The notes beneath the pieces were generated by a model, which was not told the origin of the DNA, did not search any database, and was given only the letters and a program-made list of their open reading frames with translations. Both the position numbers and the translations under genes were made by a program. From Ruminococcus sp. 210702-SL.1.03 (GTDB taxonomy: Bacteria; Bacillota; Clostridia; Oscillospirales; Ruminococcaceae), in the NCBI RefSeq assembly GCF_020559915.1, contig NZ_JAJCLZ010000001.1:124001-188000 (forward strand): a DNA stretch of 64,000 nt, in the 5' to 3' direction. Below are positions 35,259 through 45,920 of this stretch, piece after piece; the first letter of the stretch is position 1, and every line of letters begins with the position of its first letter.

Positions 35259-38200
35259 ATGCCTGAAATAATTTACGGTAGAAATCACAGCTTGCGCGAG
35301 GAAGTATTTTTCTCGCGGGTAAAGGCTGCGGCGGAGAGCGGCGGGGCTCTCGTGATAACGCCCGACCAGTACTCATTTGAGCTTGACAAGCGACTTTACG
35401 AATACATGGGCGCGCGGCTTTTCAACTCGGTGCAGACTATGGGAATCTCGCGCCTATGCGGGAAGATATGCCGTACTTTGGGCGGTAGCAGGCTTGGAAA
35501 CGCCGACGACAACGCCAAACTGATAGCCATGTACAAAGCGCAGAGCAGACTGCGCGGCGAGGGCAGGCTGGAAATGCTGAGCCGTTCGCTTTTAAGACCC
35601 TCGTTCGTTTCGGAGTGCATATCGCTTTTCGGCTCGCTGACGCACGCGGGGGCGACGCCCGAAACGCTGCACATCACCGCCGAGAGTACGCTGAACGGTT
35701 CGCCGAAGCTGAAAGACTTAGCGCTGATATTTGCCGAGTACAACGCCGCCCTAGAGGAAGCGGGACTGCGCGGAAGCGTTACCGAGTCGGCTGCGGCGGC
35801 GAAGCTTGCGCGGGAGAATAGATTTTTTGCGGGCAAAAACGTGTTCTTTGAAGCGTTCACGCGCTTTTCGGCGGACGAATTTGAGCTGGTAAAGAGCGTG
35901 CTGAGCTGCTGCCAAAGCGCGGTGTTCTCACTAGTATGCGGCGAAAGCGAGGGCGGCTCTGACCCATTTGCGGAAACTGTGCGCACGCGCGCGAAGATAG
36001 AGGATGCGGCGCGGGACTGCGATCTGCGGGTAAAGCTTACGCCATGCGGCGGCTGCGGACGATCGCCCGCGCTGGAGCACATAAACGGCAGTCTTTGGAA
36101 ATACCGCCCCGAAAAGCGCGGTTCGCAAGGGGCGGTGAAACTTGTGAGCGCCGCCGACCCTTACGAGGAAGCGGAGTACGTCTGCGCCGAGATACACAGG
36201 CTGACGCGCGAAGAGGGGCTGCGGTACGCGGACATCGCGGTGATATGCGGCGGGCTGGAGGAAAATTCGCAGCTGCTGAGCGGCGCGGCGGAGCGGTACG
36301 AACTGCCCTACTACATCGACACAAAGACCTCGGCGCTGACATCTGTGCCCGCGAAGTACCTGATGAGCCTGCTTGAGGCGGTTCTTACGCGCGAGTACCG
36401 CACGGAAGATCTGCTGAGGGTGGCGAAGTCGCCGCTTTCTACGATATTTGATTACGAAGCCAACTATCTGGAAGAATTTTGCATAAAATGGAGCGTAGAC
36501 GGCAATATGTGGAAAGTGCCTTTTGCCGAAGCCACGCAGAACCCCGCCATTGAAAAAACGCGCGCCGCGCTCATCACGCCGCTGGAGAAATTTCGCGCCG
36601 CCTGCAAGGACGCTACGGCGGCTGAGATATGCCGCGCGCTTTTCGAGCTGCTGGACGAGATGGAGATGTCGAAGCAGATATACTCGGCGGTAAAGGCGGC
36701 ATCGGACGAAAACGAGCTGGAGGTAACGCGCGCTTTCAAGCAGATATGGCTCGGCATAGTCGGCGCGATAAAGGCGATATACGAGGACATGGGCGGCGAG
36801 AAGATAAGCCTGCGAGCATTTTCGGAGCTGATACGGCTGATGCTGGACGGCATAAAGATAGCCGCGCCGCCGCAGAGGTCGGACTGTGTGCGGTTCGCGG
36901 ACGCGGAAAGATCGCGCATATCGGGAGTAAAAGCGCTTTTCATCATCGGCGCGAACGACGGCGTTTTCCCGCGCGGGGCGAGCGCTTCGGGGCTGCTGAA
37001 CGAGGCGGAAACTGCGGCGCTGGCTAAGGACGGCGCAGAGCTTGACTTTTCCCCCGCCGTACAGCTTGACAGCGAGCGAATGAACGTTTACGAAGCCGTT
37101 ACCGCGCCGAGCGAGCGGCTGTACATCTGCTGCCACAATGCGGACAGAACGGGCACGGCATGCGCAAAGTCGCAGCTTTTCGCTATGACGGCGGAGCTTT
37201 TTGAGGACGACATTTCGGTGAACGCTTCGGCGCTGGGGCAGGAGTTTTACTGCGCGACGTACCGCAGTGCGTTTTACAGTTGTTTACAACACTCAAAAGA
37301 CAAAACGCAGGCGGCGGCGAACGTGCGGCTTTCGCTGAAAGGCTCGGCGGAGTACAGCGAGCGGCTGGAGTACGCGGCTATGGCGGCAGCGCAGAGGACG
37401 GACAAAATATCGCAGCAGACGGCGAAAACGCTGTTTTTCCCGAAAGACCTGAACATCTCGGCAACGCGCGTTTCAGACTACTACAAGTGCCCGTTCTCGT
37501 ACTTCTGCAAGCACGGGCTGAAACTTTTCGGCACGGACAAGGTGCAGATGGACGCGAGATACTTCGGCAACATAGCGCACGAATGTCTGGAAAAAATAAT
37601 GAGCCGCGAGGAAAACGGCAAGAGAGTTTACGACGAAAACTTTACGAAAAAGACGGACGAGCAGCTTGCGGCGGAGGTTTCGGCCTGCGCGGACGAATAC
37701 ATCGAGCGAGAAATGGGCGGAGCTTTCGGCAAAACGCTGACCTTCAAATTTGCGGTTGAGCGACTGAAAAAATCTGTGACGTACATGGCGGCGTATTTCC
37801 GCGAGGAGATGAAACGTTCGCTTTTCCTGCCGATAGCTTTTGAGTACGACCTAACCGATGAGAACGGCAGGTCGGCGCTGGCGATACGGCTAGCAGACAC
37901 GCGCATACAGATACGCGGAAAGATAGACCGCGCTGACATTTACAAGTCTGACGCGGGCACATGGCTGAGGATAGTGGACTACAAAACGGGCAGGCAGAGC
38001 TTCCGTGCGGAAGAGGTATACCACGGGCTGGATCTGCAAATGCTGATATACCTGCTGGCGGCCTCGACAGGTCTGCGCGGCGAATACGGCGAACTTCGGC
38101 CCGCGGGCATAATGTACTCGCACATACGCTTTGTGAAAGCGGAAATGACGCCTTACGAGCTTGAAAAGGCGGAAGCCGAGGGAAAGCTTGCGGAGAAAAC

Positions 38201-38612
38201 ATCGCTGGCGAGGGCGCGCGAATACAAGCCGGACGGACTAATGCTCGGCGACGAGATAATGCCCGCGCTTAACACGGACAACGAGGGCATCTTCACTATA
38301 TACCGACTGACGGCGAAAGGCGCGGTGCATGGAGCTTCGACCGCGAAGCCTGTAAGCGAAGAGCGGCTGAAAGCTATGGAGCGGTTTGCGCTGAACAAGG
38401 TCAACGAGATGGCGGAGAAGATACACGGCGGCGAGATAAAGGCAGACCCGCTTGAAGCAGGCGGCGTGCTGCCCTGCACATACTGCGATTACAAGTCGAT
38501 GTGCCCCGAGCCTGACCCGAAAAATCCGCGCGCGGTAAGCCCTGCGGACAAGGAAAAGCTAGAGAGCGCGCTAGAGGAGATAGAAAAAGAGATCGGCAAG
38601 GAGGAGAACTGA
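35259..38612 (+). CDS. addB: Helicase-exonuclease AddAB, subunit AddB
   Basis: 1117 residues. Subunit of the RecBCD-like enzyme that resects DNA double-strand ends for recombination and degrades foreign linear DNA. The N-terminus (IIYGRNHSLREEVFFSRVK, LVITPDQYSFELDKRL) is typical of AddB, whose helicase region is inactivated. The C-terminal nuclease region includes NIAHECLEKI, LRIVDYKTGRQSF (D-x-K) and an iron-sulfur cluster Cys set (CTYCDYKSMC plus the earlier CPFSYFCKHG). AAGGAG lies 9 nt before the ATG. The stop overlaps the addA start (TGATG). Confidence 0.96.
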   Translation: MPEIIYGRNHSLREEVFFSRVKAAAESGGALVITPDQYSFELDKRLYEYMGARLFNSVQTMGISRLCGKICRTLGGSRLGNADDNAKLIAMYKAQSRLRGEGRLEMLSRSLLRPSFVSECISLFGSLTHAGATPETLHITAESTLNGSPKLKDLALIFAEYNAALEEAGLRGSVTESAAAAKLARENRFFAGKNVFFEAFTRFSADEFELVKSVLSCCQSAVFSLVCGESEGGSDPFAETVRTRAKIEDAARDCDLRVKLTPCGGCGRSPALEHINGSLWKYRPEKRGSQGAVKLVSAADPYEEAEYVCAEIHRLTREEGLRYADIAVICGGLEENSQLLSGAAERYELPYYIDTKTSALTSVPAKYLMSLLEAVLTREYRTEDLLRVAKSPLSTIFDYEANYLEEFCIKWSVDGNMWKVPFAEATQNPAIEKTRAALITPLEKFRAACKDATAAEICRALFELLDEMEMSKQIYSAVKAASDENELEVTRAFKQIWLGIVGAIKAIYEDMGGEKISLRAFSELIRLMLDGIKIAAPPQRSDCVRFADAERSRISGVKALFIIGANDGVFPRGASASGLLNEAETAALAKDGAELDFSPAVQLDSERMNVYEAVTAPSERLYICCHNADRTGTACAKSQLFAMTAELFEDDISVNASALGQEFYCATYRSAFYSCLQHSKDKTQAAANVRLSLKGSAEYSERLEYAAMAAAQRTDKISQQTAKTLFFPKDLNISATRVSDYYKCPFSYFCKHGLKLFGTDKVQMDARYFGNIAHECLEKIMSREENGKRVYDENFTKKTDEQLAAEVSACADEYIEREMGGAFGKTLTFKFAVERLKKSVTYMAAYFREEMKRSLFLPIAFEYDLTDENGRSALAIRLADTRIQIRGKIDRADIYKSDAGTWLRIVDYKTGRQSFRAEEVYHGLDLQMLIYLLAASTGLRGEYGELRPAGIMYSHIRFVKAEMTPYELEKAEAEGKLAEKTSLARAREYKPDGLMLGDEIMPALNTDNEGIFTIYRLTAKGAVHGASTAKPVSEERLKAMERFALNKVNEMAEKIHGGEIKADPLEAGGVLPCTYCDYKSMCPEPDPKNPRAVSPADKEKLESALEEIEKEIGKEEN

Positions 38613-41600
38613 TGGCGGTAAAATGGACTGACGAGCAGCAGCGGGCGATAGAAACTACCTACCGCGGAGTGGTAGTGCCTGCGGCTGCGGGAAGCGGAAA
38701 AACTGCCGTACTGATAGAGCGCACGGTGCGCCTGCTGGCAGACAGCAGCGCCGACTGCCCTGCCGAGCGGTTGCTGGCGGTAACATTCACAAAAGACGCG
38801 GCGAACCAAATGAAAACGAAGCTGCGCGGGGCGCTTACCGAGCGCACGGCTGCCGAGAGCGACCCCGAAGCGCGCCGCTGGCTGGAGCGGCAGTGCGAAA
38901 TGCTATCGCTCGCGAAGATAAGCACGATAAACTCATTTTGTCTGGAACTGGTGAAGAGCCACCTGAACGAATTTGACTACCGCGCGGGGATACGCGTGGC
39001 GGACGACACGCAGACGGCTGTCATCACAGACGAAGCTATGGCGGCGGCTCTGGAGGAAACGCGCCGCGAAGACCCGCAGGGGGCTGAGCTGCTCATCGAC
39101 GCGCTGACGAACAACAGCGACACCGAGCTTAGCAGACAGGTGTATGATTTTTACAAATTCTTATGTTCGCTGCCGTTTCCTGAAGACTGGATAGAGAAAA
39201 CGCAGGCGGGCTTTACCGACGGCGAGAAGCTGCGGCGCGATGTGGAGATATTCATGTACGAGGTGCAGGGCGCGGTGGACAAAGCCGTGCGCTGCCAGCA
39301 GCAGGAGGCACAGCTATGCCTGAAACTGGGCAACAGCGAAAGCGCGCTGAAAGCCGCGGCGGCAGACCTCGACTCGCTTGAAAGCGTGCGGGCGGCGGTG
39401 AACGCGGGCGATTACGAGCTGCTTTACGACGCGCTGGAAGGGATAAAATTCGCGACTATGCGCAAGCCCTCGGAGAAAAACCTCAGCACCGAAGAAGTAA
39501 TCGCGCAGCAGGAAGTTTTCGAGCAGATAAAAAAGGTGCGCGAAACGATGAAGAACAGCATAAAGCGGCTGACGACGAGCGTACACGCTATGGGGCGGGA
39601 CATCGGCGCGGCTATGGCGCACGCGGGCGAGATATTCGCGGCGCTCTGCGGAGCGACCATGCGTTTTCAGCGGATACTGAACGATATAAAGCTGGAGCGC
39701 GGGGTAGCTGACTTTTCGGACATCGAGCGAATGGCTATGCGGCTGCTGGTAACGAACGAAAGTGGGCAGGCGCGGAGAACGCCGCTGGCGGAGGAGATAG
39801 TGCGCAGCGGGGCGTACAAGGTCATACTCATCGACGAATACCAAGACGTGAACAACTTGCAGGAAACGATATTCCGCGCGCTTTCGACCTCGCAGGACAT
39901 GGCGGCGCTGGGCAGCAACATTTTTGTAGTAGGCGACGTGAAGCAGGCCATATACCGCTTCAGACTATCGAACCCGCGGCTGTTTTTAAAAGCTGCCGAG
40001 CAGGCTGACGCAGACGAAACGGGCGCGCTCTGCAAGATACGGCTAACGAGGAACTTCCGCAGCCGCGCTGGGGTCATCGACTTTGTAAACAGCGTTTTCC
40101 GCGCGCTTATGAGCGAAGAGCTTGGCGAATTGGAGTACACGGAGGACGAGGAACTGCGGTGCGGCGCGCATTACGGCGGCGAGGACAAGCCGACCGAGCT
40201 TATGCTGATACGCACGGCTGAGCAGGAGAACGAGGAGCTGAAATACTACATTTTCGGCGAGGAGGAGCTTTGCATAGCGCGCAGGATACGGCAGATGATC
40301 GAGAGCGGCGAGCAGGTATGGAAAGGCGACGAAGCGCGCGCCTGCACGGCGGGAGATTTCTGCGTACTCTCGCGCGGAAAAGAGGGCTGCCGCAGGATAG
40401 CCGCGGCGCTGGAGTACGTCGGGCTGAAAGCGCAGAGCGAGCAGACGGACGGCTACATGGGCGCGAAAGAGATAATCACAATGGTGAACCTGCTGAAAAT
40501 AATCGACGACCCGATGAAAGACCTGCCGATGGCGGGGGTGATGATGTCGCCAATATTCAGCTTCACGGCGGAGGAAACGGCGAAGCTGCGCCTGCTCAGC
40601 CGCGCGGACGACAAGCCCTTGCGCCTTTACCAAATGATACTCGCCGCCTCAAAGACCGAGAGCGCGGACGCGAAAGAAGCGGAGCGGATAGAGCTGAACG
40701 ACGAGGTGCTGGAGGAGAAGTGCCGCCGCGCCGCCGCGCTGATAAAGCGGCTGAGGTCATACTCGGTAAGCATGAGCCTTGAAGCGCTGATCTCGGCGAT
40801 ATACGACGAAACGGGATTTTTCGCGGTAGCGAGCATTTACGAAAACAGCGCACAGCGGCGTGCAAATCTGCGACTGCTGACGCAGAGAGCAGCGGAGTAC
40901 GAGAAAGACTCTACAGGCGGCATAGCGGGATTTCTGCGGTTTCTCGACAGCCTTTCGGCGGCGGGCGGCGACTTCGCGCAGGCGCTTACGGTGACGGCGG
41001 ACGGCAGCTGCGTAGAGGTCAAGACGATACACAGCTCGAAGGGTCTGGAGTACCCGTTCGTATTTCTCACGAACATCGACAGATCGTTTAACAGATCTGA
41101 CCTTTCGCAGAAGATACTGCTGAACGAGCGGCTGGGCGCGGGCATAAACTATATGCGGCACGACAAGCTGCTGAAAGTGCGCACCATCGCACACGCTGCG
41201 CTGGAGTCGATAACCGAGGGCGAACAGCTCAGCGAGGAACTGCGCCTGCTTTACGTTGCGCTGACGCGTGCGAAAGAGCGGCTTTTCATACCCATAACGA
41301 TAAAGCACAACAAAAATTCGCAGTACGACACGCCTACGGTGCTGAGCAACTTGGCGCTTTCGATAATGCGCGAAGGCGGCGTTTCGGCGAAGCTGCTGCG
41401 CGGCTGCAAGAGCTATCAAGAATGGATGGCGGCTGTTATAATGATCTCAGACCGCAACCGTCCGCTTTTGGAAGAGTTAGAACTCGGCGACATTGCGGGC
41501 GATCTTTCTATGGGCAGCGGGGTGCGGCTGAAAGCGCTATGGGGCGAATATTCTGCCGACGGCGGCGATGCGCCTGCGCAAAAGCGCTTTGAAACGCCCG

Positions 41601-42298
41601 AGGGCGACCCTGCCGCGGCGGCGGCTCTGCGCGAAAAGTACGAATTTGTATACCCGAACGCCACGGCATTGGCGGCGGCGAAGCGCACCGTTACCGAGAT
41701 AGTGAGCGAACTGCGGCGAGCTAAGGAGGGCGACGCCGACCCGATGTTTTACCCACAGCTAGGCACGCTTGACGAGGAAGCGAAGCGGCTGACGGCGGCG
41801 GAAAAGGGAACGTACACCCACCTTTTCATGGAGCTGGCGGACTACGAGAACGCCGAAAAGAGCGTTAGCGTCGAGCTGGAGCGGCTGGTGGAGAAAGGCA
41901 TTTTCAGCGAGCGCGAGAGCAAGGGCGTTTACACGGAGGCGGTGCAGAAATATTTCGAGAGCGATTTTTACCGCCGCGTGAAAGCTTCGGAGGACGTGCG
42001 GCGCGAGATGCAGTTTATGGTGCGCGCGGACGACGCGGGGCTTGACAAGCAGTTTCCCGAGCTGATAGCGCCCGACGGAATGTTACAAGGCGTTTGCGAC
42101 TGCATTTTCAAGGACGGCGAGGGGTACATACTCGTTGATTACAAGACGGACAATTTTGCGGAGATCTCAGAAGCGCTGAGGTACAAAGTGCAGCTAAAGC
42201 TGTACAAGGCGGCGCTCGACCTGATACTTCCGCTGCCGGTAAAGGCCTGCTACATCTACTCGTTCAGGCTTTCGCAGGGCATCGAGATAAGTTTATAA
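38612..42298 (+). CDS. addA: Helicase-exonuclease AddAB, subunit AddA
   Basis: 1228 residues. UvrD/Rep-like superfamily 1 helicase fused to a RecB-type nuclease. Motifs in order: WTDEQQRAIETTYRGVVVPA, Walker A AAAGSGKTAVL, LAVTFTKDAANQMK (motif Ia), KVILIDEYQDVNNLQE (Walker B), VGDVKQAIYRFRLSNP (motif III), VEVKTIHSSKGLEYPFVFL (motif V), LYVALTRAKERLF (motif VI), then the nuclease GVCDCIFKDGEGYILVDYKTD. GGAGGA lies 6 nt before the ATG, within the end of addB. A terminator follows. Confidence 0.97.
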   Translation: MAVKWTDEQQRAIETTYRGVVVPAAAGSGKTAVLIERTVRLLADSSADCPAERLLAVTFTKDAANQMKTKLRGALTERTAAESDPEARRWLERQCEMLSLAKISTINSFCLELVKSHLNEFDYRAGIRVADDTQTAVITDEAMAAALEETRREDPQGAELLIDALTNNSDTELSRQVYDFYKFLCSLPFPEDWIEKTQAGFTDGEKLRRDVEIFMYEVQGAVDKAVRCQQQEAQLCLKLGNSESALKAAAADLDSLESVRAAVNAGDYELLYDALEGIKFATMRKPSEKNLSTEEVIAQQEVFEQIKKVRETMKNSIKRLTTSVHAMGRDIGAAMAHAGEIFAALCGATMRFQRILNDIKLERGVADFSDIERMAMRLLVTNESGQARRTPLAEEIVRSGAYKVILIDEYQDVNNLQETIFRALSTSQDMAALGSNIFVVGDVKQAIYRFRLSNPRLFLKAAEQADADETGALCKIRLTRNFRSRAGVIDFVNSVFRALMSEELGELEYTEDEELRCGAHYGGEDKPTELMLIRTAEQENEELKYYIFGEEELCIARRIRQMIESGEQVWKGDEARACTAGDFCVLSRGKEGCRRIAAALEYVGLKAQSEQTDGYMGAKEIITMVNLLKIIDDPMKDLPMAGVMMSPIFSFTAEETAKLRLLSRADDKPLRLYQMILAASKTESADAKEAERIELNDEVLEEKCRRAAALIKRLRSYSVSMSLEALISAIYDETGFFAVASIYENSAQRRANLRLLTQRAAEYEKDSTGGIAGFLRFLDSLSAAGGDFAQALTVTADGSCVEVKTIHSSKGLEYPFVFLTNIDRSFNRSDLSQKILLNERLGAGINYMRHDKLLKVRTIAHAALESITEGEQLSEELRLLYVALTRAKERLFIPITIKHNKNSQYDTPTVLSNLALSIMREGGVSAKLLRGCKSYQEWMAAVIMISDRNRPLLEELELGDIAGDLSMGSGVRLKALWGEYSADGGDAPAQKRFETPEGDPAAAAALREKYEFVYPNATALAAAKRTVTEIVSELRRAKEGDADPMFYPQLGTLDEEAKRLTAAEKGTYTHLFMELADYENAEKSVSVELERLVEKGIFSERESKGVYTEAVQKYFESDFYRRVKASEDVRREMQFMVRADDAGLDKQFPELIAPDGMLQGVCDCIFKDGEGYILVDYKTDNFAEISEALRYKVQLKLYKAALDLILPLPVKACYIYSFRLSQGIEISL

Positions 42299-42302
42299 AA
42301 GC

Positions 42303-42338
42303 AAAAACCGCAGGGCGAAAAAGCTCTGCGGTTTCTTT
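42303..42338. terminator. Bidirectional terminator between addA and the ABC exporter operon
   Basis: AAACCGCAG (42305-42313) pairs with CTGCGGTTT (42326-42334), with inner GGC/GCT pairing. CTTT follows on the plus strand and TTTTTGCTTTT on the minus strand. Confidence 0.85.
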
Positions 42339-42351
42339 ATGCTTTGATATG

Positions 42352-44196
42352 TTAGGTCTTATTTCCTGCGAACTGGGTCTGATAAAGCTTGTAGTAACAG
42401 CCGCCGAGGGCTATAAGCTCATCGTGGCTGCCCATCTCGGCTACCCTGCCGCCGTCTATAACGACTATCTTGTCCGCGTCGCGGATAGTGGAAAGGCGGT
42501 GGGCGATTATCAGCGAGGTGCGATTTTTCATAAGCGCTACCATCGCGGACTGAATGTGCATCTCGGTGCGGGTATCTACGCTGGAGGTCGCCTCGTCGAG
42601 GATAAGTATAGGCGGGTCGGCGAGCACGGCGCGGGCTATCGCGAGAAGCTGGCGCTGACCCTGCGAGAGGTTAGAGCCGCCCTCGCTGAGCTGAGCAGCG
42701 TAGCCCTCGGGCAGGCGCTCTATAAACTCATCGGCGTTGGCGTGAGCGGCGGCGGCTTTAACTTCCTCGGTGGAAGCGTTTTCTTTGCCGTAGCGGATAT
42801 TATCCTCGATAGTGCCCGAGAAAAGCACGGTATCCTGCAAAACTATCGCTATCGAGCGGCGCAGCTCTGCCATGCGAATATCCGTTATCGGCACGCCGTC
42901 TACCGTGATGCTGCCGCTGTCGATGTCGTAAAAGCGAGTGAGCAGGTTCACTACGGTGGTCTTGCCCGAGCCGGTAGCGCCGACTATCGCGATCTTCTGA
43001 CCGCGCTTTACATCAAGATCAAGACCTTTGAGGACGGTCTTGCCCTCTTCGTAGCCGAAAACTACGTCCTTAAAGCAAATATCGCCCTTGACGTTTTTGG
43101 CGGTGAAGCAGGAAGTGCCGTTATCAGTTTCGTGCTCCGCCTCCATTACCTCAAATATACGCTCTGCGCCTGCGATAGCGGTCTGGATATTTGCGTACTG
43201 GTTCGCTATCTCGTTTATCGGGCGTGAGAACTGCTTTGAGTAGAGAATGAAAGCCTGTATAGTGCCGACGGTTATCATGCCGCGCATGGTGAACCAGCCG
43301 CCGAAAGCAGCTATCAGCACGAAGCCGAAGTTTGAGATACAGTTCATCAGCGGCCCCATAACGCCGCCGCATATCTGGGCGCGTATACCGCAGCGGCGAA
43401 GCTCGTCGTTCATCGAGCTGAATTCATCTATTGCGTCCTGCTCCTTAGAGTAGGCGACTACCGTGCGGTAGCCCGTAACCATTTCCTCAACGTGGCCGTT
43501 TATCCTGCCGAGCAATATTTGCTGCTGCATGAAGTATTTGCGCATGAATTTCGTCATAACGCTTGAAACGATTATCGTGAGGAAAATGGTGGAAAGCGAG
43601 ATAAGGGTGAGCAACGGCGAGTAGAACATCATTATCGCGAACGAGCCGAGTACCGTCAGCACGCCCGAAATGAGCGAGCCTATAGACTGCGAGATGGTGG
43701 TGGAGATATTCTCGACATCGTTTGTCATGCGGCTCATGAGGTCGCCGTGGCGGTGGGTGTCGAAGTACTTTATCGGCAGGTGCACGAGGTTATCGAAAAG
43801 GTCGCGGCGCATGGTCTTTACCGTGTACTGCGAAAGCTTCGCCGAAAGTATGCCCTGCAAATAGGTGAACACTGAGGAAGCGGCGTAGACTACGCCGAGC
43901 AGAACGAGCGACCTGCCCAGTCCGCCGAGATCAACGTTCAGCCGCTTTTCAGTTATCGTGATGAAGTCTATCGCGCGCTGCTGGATAGACGGCGCAGCAA
44001 GATTCAGCCCCGTGATGATGAGCATTACGGCCATCAGCGCGAAGAATATGTACTTGCTCCTGCCTATATAGCGCAGCAGCTTGGCGAGAGTTTTTTTACC
44101 GTTTTTCGGCTTCTCGCCGTTTATGCGGGAATGTCTTCCCGGAGGACCTCCCGGCCCACCCGGTCCTTTAGGCCCCATTGGCGGCATTGGCGGCAT
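42352..44196 (-). CDS. ABC multidrug-type exporter, subunit with canonical ATPase site
   Basis: 614 residues, six transmembrane helices plus ATPase (half-transporter). Unusual N-terminus: MPPMPPMGPKGPGGPGGPPG, a Gly/Pro-rich cytoplasmic tail before the first helix. ATPase domain: IVGATGSGKTTVV (Walker A), the Q-loop near IAIVLQDTVLFSGTI, signature NLSQGQRQ (LSQGQ, not LSGGQ) and Walker B ILILDEATSSVD with the catalytic Glu present. It overlaps the partner half-transporter by 1 bp. Together they look like a heterodimeric exporter of the BmrC/BmrD type, exporting drugs or other amphiphiles. The MarR gene upstream is likely the regulator. Confidence 0.93.
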   Translation of the reverse strand: MPPMPPMGPKGPGGPGGPPGRHSRINGEKPKNGKKTLAKLLRYIGRSKYIFFALMAVMLIITGLNLAAPSIQQRAIDFITITEKRLNVDLGGLGRSLVLLGVVYAASSVFTYLQGILSAKLSQYTVKTMRRDLFDNLVHLPIKYFDTHRHGDLMSRMTNDVENISTTISQSIGSLISGVLTVLGSFAIMMFYSPLLTLISLSTIFLTIIVSSVMTKFMRKYFMQQQILLGRINGHVEEMVTGYRTVVAYSKEQDAIDEFSSMNDELRRCGIRAQICGGVMGPLMNCISNFGFVLIAAFGGWFTMRGMITVGTIQAFILYSKQFSRPINEIANQYANIQTAIAGAERIFEVMEAEHETDNGTSCFTAKNVKGDICFKDVVFGYEEGKTVLKGLDLDVKRGQKIAIVGATGSGKTTVVNLLTRFYDIDSGSITVDGVPITDIRMAELRRSIAIVLQDTVLFSGTIEDNIRYGKENASTEEVKAAAAHANADEFIERLPEGYAAQLSEGGSNLSQGQRQLLAIARAVLADPPILILDEATSSVDTRTEMHIQSAMVALMKNRTSLIIAHRLSTIRDADKIVVIDGGRVAEMGSHDELIALGGCYYKLYQTQFAGNKT

Positions 44197-45920
44197 TATT
44201 CCTCACCTCCTGCATTTCTCATCTGCGAATTACAGATGTCTTTATAAACTCCGCAGCTCTGCAAAAGCTGCTCGTGCGTACCGCTGCCCGCGAGCCTGCC
44301 GTGGTCGAGGACGAAAATACGGTCGCAGTTTTTAACGCTTGCTATGCGCTGGGCTATCGTGATGACGGTAGTACCTTTCAGCCCCTCGCGCAGACCCTTA
44401 TGCAGCTTTGCCTCAGTACCGAGGTCGAGGGCGCTGGTAGAGTCGTCGAAAATAAGTATCTCGGGCTTTTTGAGCACCGCGCGAGAGATAGAAAGGCGCT
44501 GTTTTTGACCGCCCGAGAGCGAAGCGCCTTTTTCCGCGATGATACCATCGTAGCCGTCGGGCAGGGTAGAAACGAACTCATCTGCCTGCGCTATCTCGGC
44601 GGCGGCCTTTACTTCTTCGAGCGAAGCGTCCTTTTTGCCCCAGCGGATATTGTCAGCCGCGCTGCCCGAGAAAAGCTCGCTTTTTTGCAGCACAATGCCG
44701 ACCTTACTGCGCAGGTCTGATAGCTTCATATCCTTGACGTTTACGCCGTCTACGAAAATATCGCCCTGAACGGGGTCGTAAAAGCGGGGTATCATGCTGA
44801 CGAGGGTGGATTTTCCCGAGCCGGTAGCGCCGAGTATTGCGACGTTCTCGCCCTGCTTTACGTCGAATGAAATATCTGAGAGAACAGGTCTGCCGGATGC
44901 GGAGGGGTAATAGAACGAAACTCCGCGGAACGAAACTGTACCTTTTTCTGTACAGTTAGCGCCTGCGCCGTCCTGAATAACAGGCTCGGAATCGAGCACC
45001 TCGCAGATACGCTTGGCGGAAGCCGAAGCGCGGGACATAGTTTGGAACATCATCGAGAGCATCATAATGCCGTTGAGCACCTGCGTGAGGTAAGTTATAG
45101 CCGCCATTACCTCGCCGACCTTCATCTCGCGCGCCTGCACCTGAAAACCGCCGATGAGAATTACGGCGATGACCGAGATATTCATGATCATCATGAGCGC
45201 GGGCTGGAGGACAGCTACCATCTTCTGCACGCGCAGGTTTGCCTGCATGAGGTCTTCGTTCGCTTTGCCGAAGCGCTGCGACTCGCGCTCTTCGCGCACA
45301 TACGCCTTTACGACGCGCGCGCCGCTGACGTTTTCCTGCATTACGGTATTTACCGAGTCGAGCCGCGCTGCGACTATGCTGTAAAGCGGGTTTGCCTTAC
45401 GCATAACGAGCACAACTATAAGTATTTCGATAGGCATAGCGACAGCGATAACAATGCCGAACTTTACGTTGAGCGTAAGCATCATTATGATACCGCCGAT
45501 GAATAAAATACCGTCGCGCACCAACATTCTCAGCATAAAATCTACCATCTGCTGAAGGGCGGTGATGTCGGTGGTAAGGCGGGTGACGAGCGAGCCGGTG
45601 GTGAATTTATCGGTCTGCTCGAAAGAAAGACCCATTACCTTTTTAAAGACATCGCTGCGCAGGTCGCGCGCGAAGCCCTGCGAAGCCACGCCGCCCAGTG
45701 CGGAAGAGCCTACTCCGCAAGCGCCGCCAATGATTATCAGCAGCATCATGAGCAAGCCTGTATGGATTATCAGCCCCATATCCTGCCCGAGCACGCCCTC
45801 GTCAACTATTTTAGACATCAGCTTTGGCTGAAGCAGGTCTACCATTACCTCGCCGACCATAGTCAGCGGGGTGAGCAGCGCGAACAGCATATACGGCTTT
45901 AGATATTTGGAAAGTTTCAC
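44196..45920 (-). CDS. ABC multidrug-type exporter, subunit with degenerate ATPase site
   Basis: 574 residues, transmembrane domain plus ATPase. Walker A ILGATGSGKSTLV, signature SLSGGQKQRLSI, and Walker B ILIFDDSTSALD, in which the usual catalytic Glu is Asp. In heterodimeric exporters this substitution marks the non-hydrolysing site, which pairs with the altered LSQGQ signature of the other subunit; both are found here, so the two genes form one heterodimer. The start overlaps the MarR gene's stop by 4 bp, so the operon is marR - ABC - ABC. Confidence 0.93.
   Translation of the reverse strand: MKLSKYLKPYMLFALLTPLTMVGEVMVDLLQPKLMSKIVDEGVLGQDMGLIIHTGLLMMLLIIIGGACGVGSSALGGVASQGFARDLRSDVFKKVMGLSFEQTDKFTTGSLVTRLTTDITALQQMVDFMLRMLVRDGILFIGGIIMMLTLNVKFGIVIAVAMPIEILIVVLVMRKANPLYSIVAARLDSVNTVMQENVSGARVVKAYVREERESQRFGKANEDLMQANLRVQKMVAVLQPALMMIMNISVIAVILIGGFQVQAREMKVGEVMAAITYLTQVLNGIMMLSMMFQTMSRASASAKRICEVLDSEPVIQDGAGANCTEKGTVSFRGVSFYYPSASGRPVLSDISFDVKQGENVAILGATGSGKSTLVSMIPRFYDPVQGDIFVDGVNVKDMKLSDLRSKVGIVLQKSELFSGSAADNIRWGKKDASLEEVKAAAEIAQADEFVSTLPDGYDGIIAEKGASLSGGQKQRLSISRAVLKKPEILIFDDSTSALDLGTEAKLHKGLREGLKGTTVITIAQRIASVKNCDRIFVLDHGRLAGSGTHEQLLQSCGVYKDICNSQMRNAGGEE

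Noticed and set aside
35931-37136. 401-residue minus-strand open frame inside addB
   Set aside because: It is an antisense shadow of GC-rich coding sequence, full of Arg/Tyr runs, without start signals.
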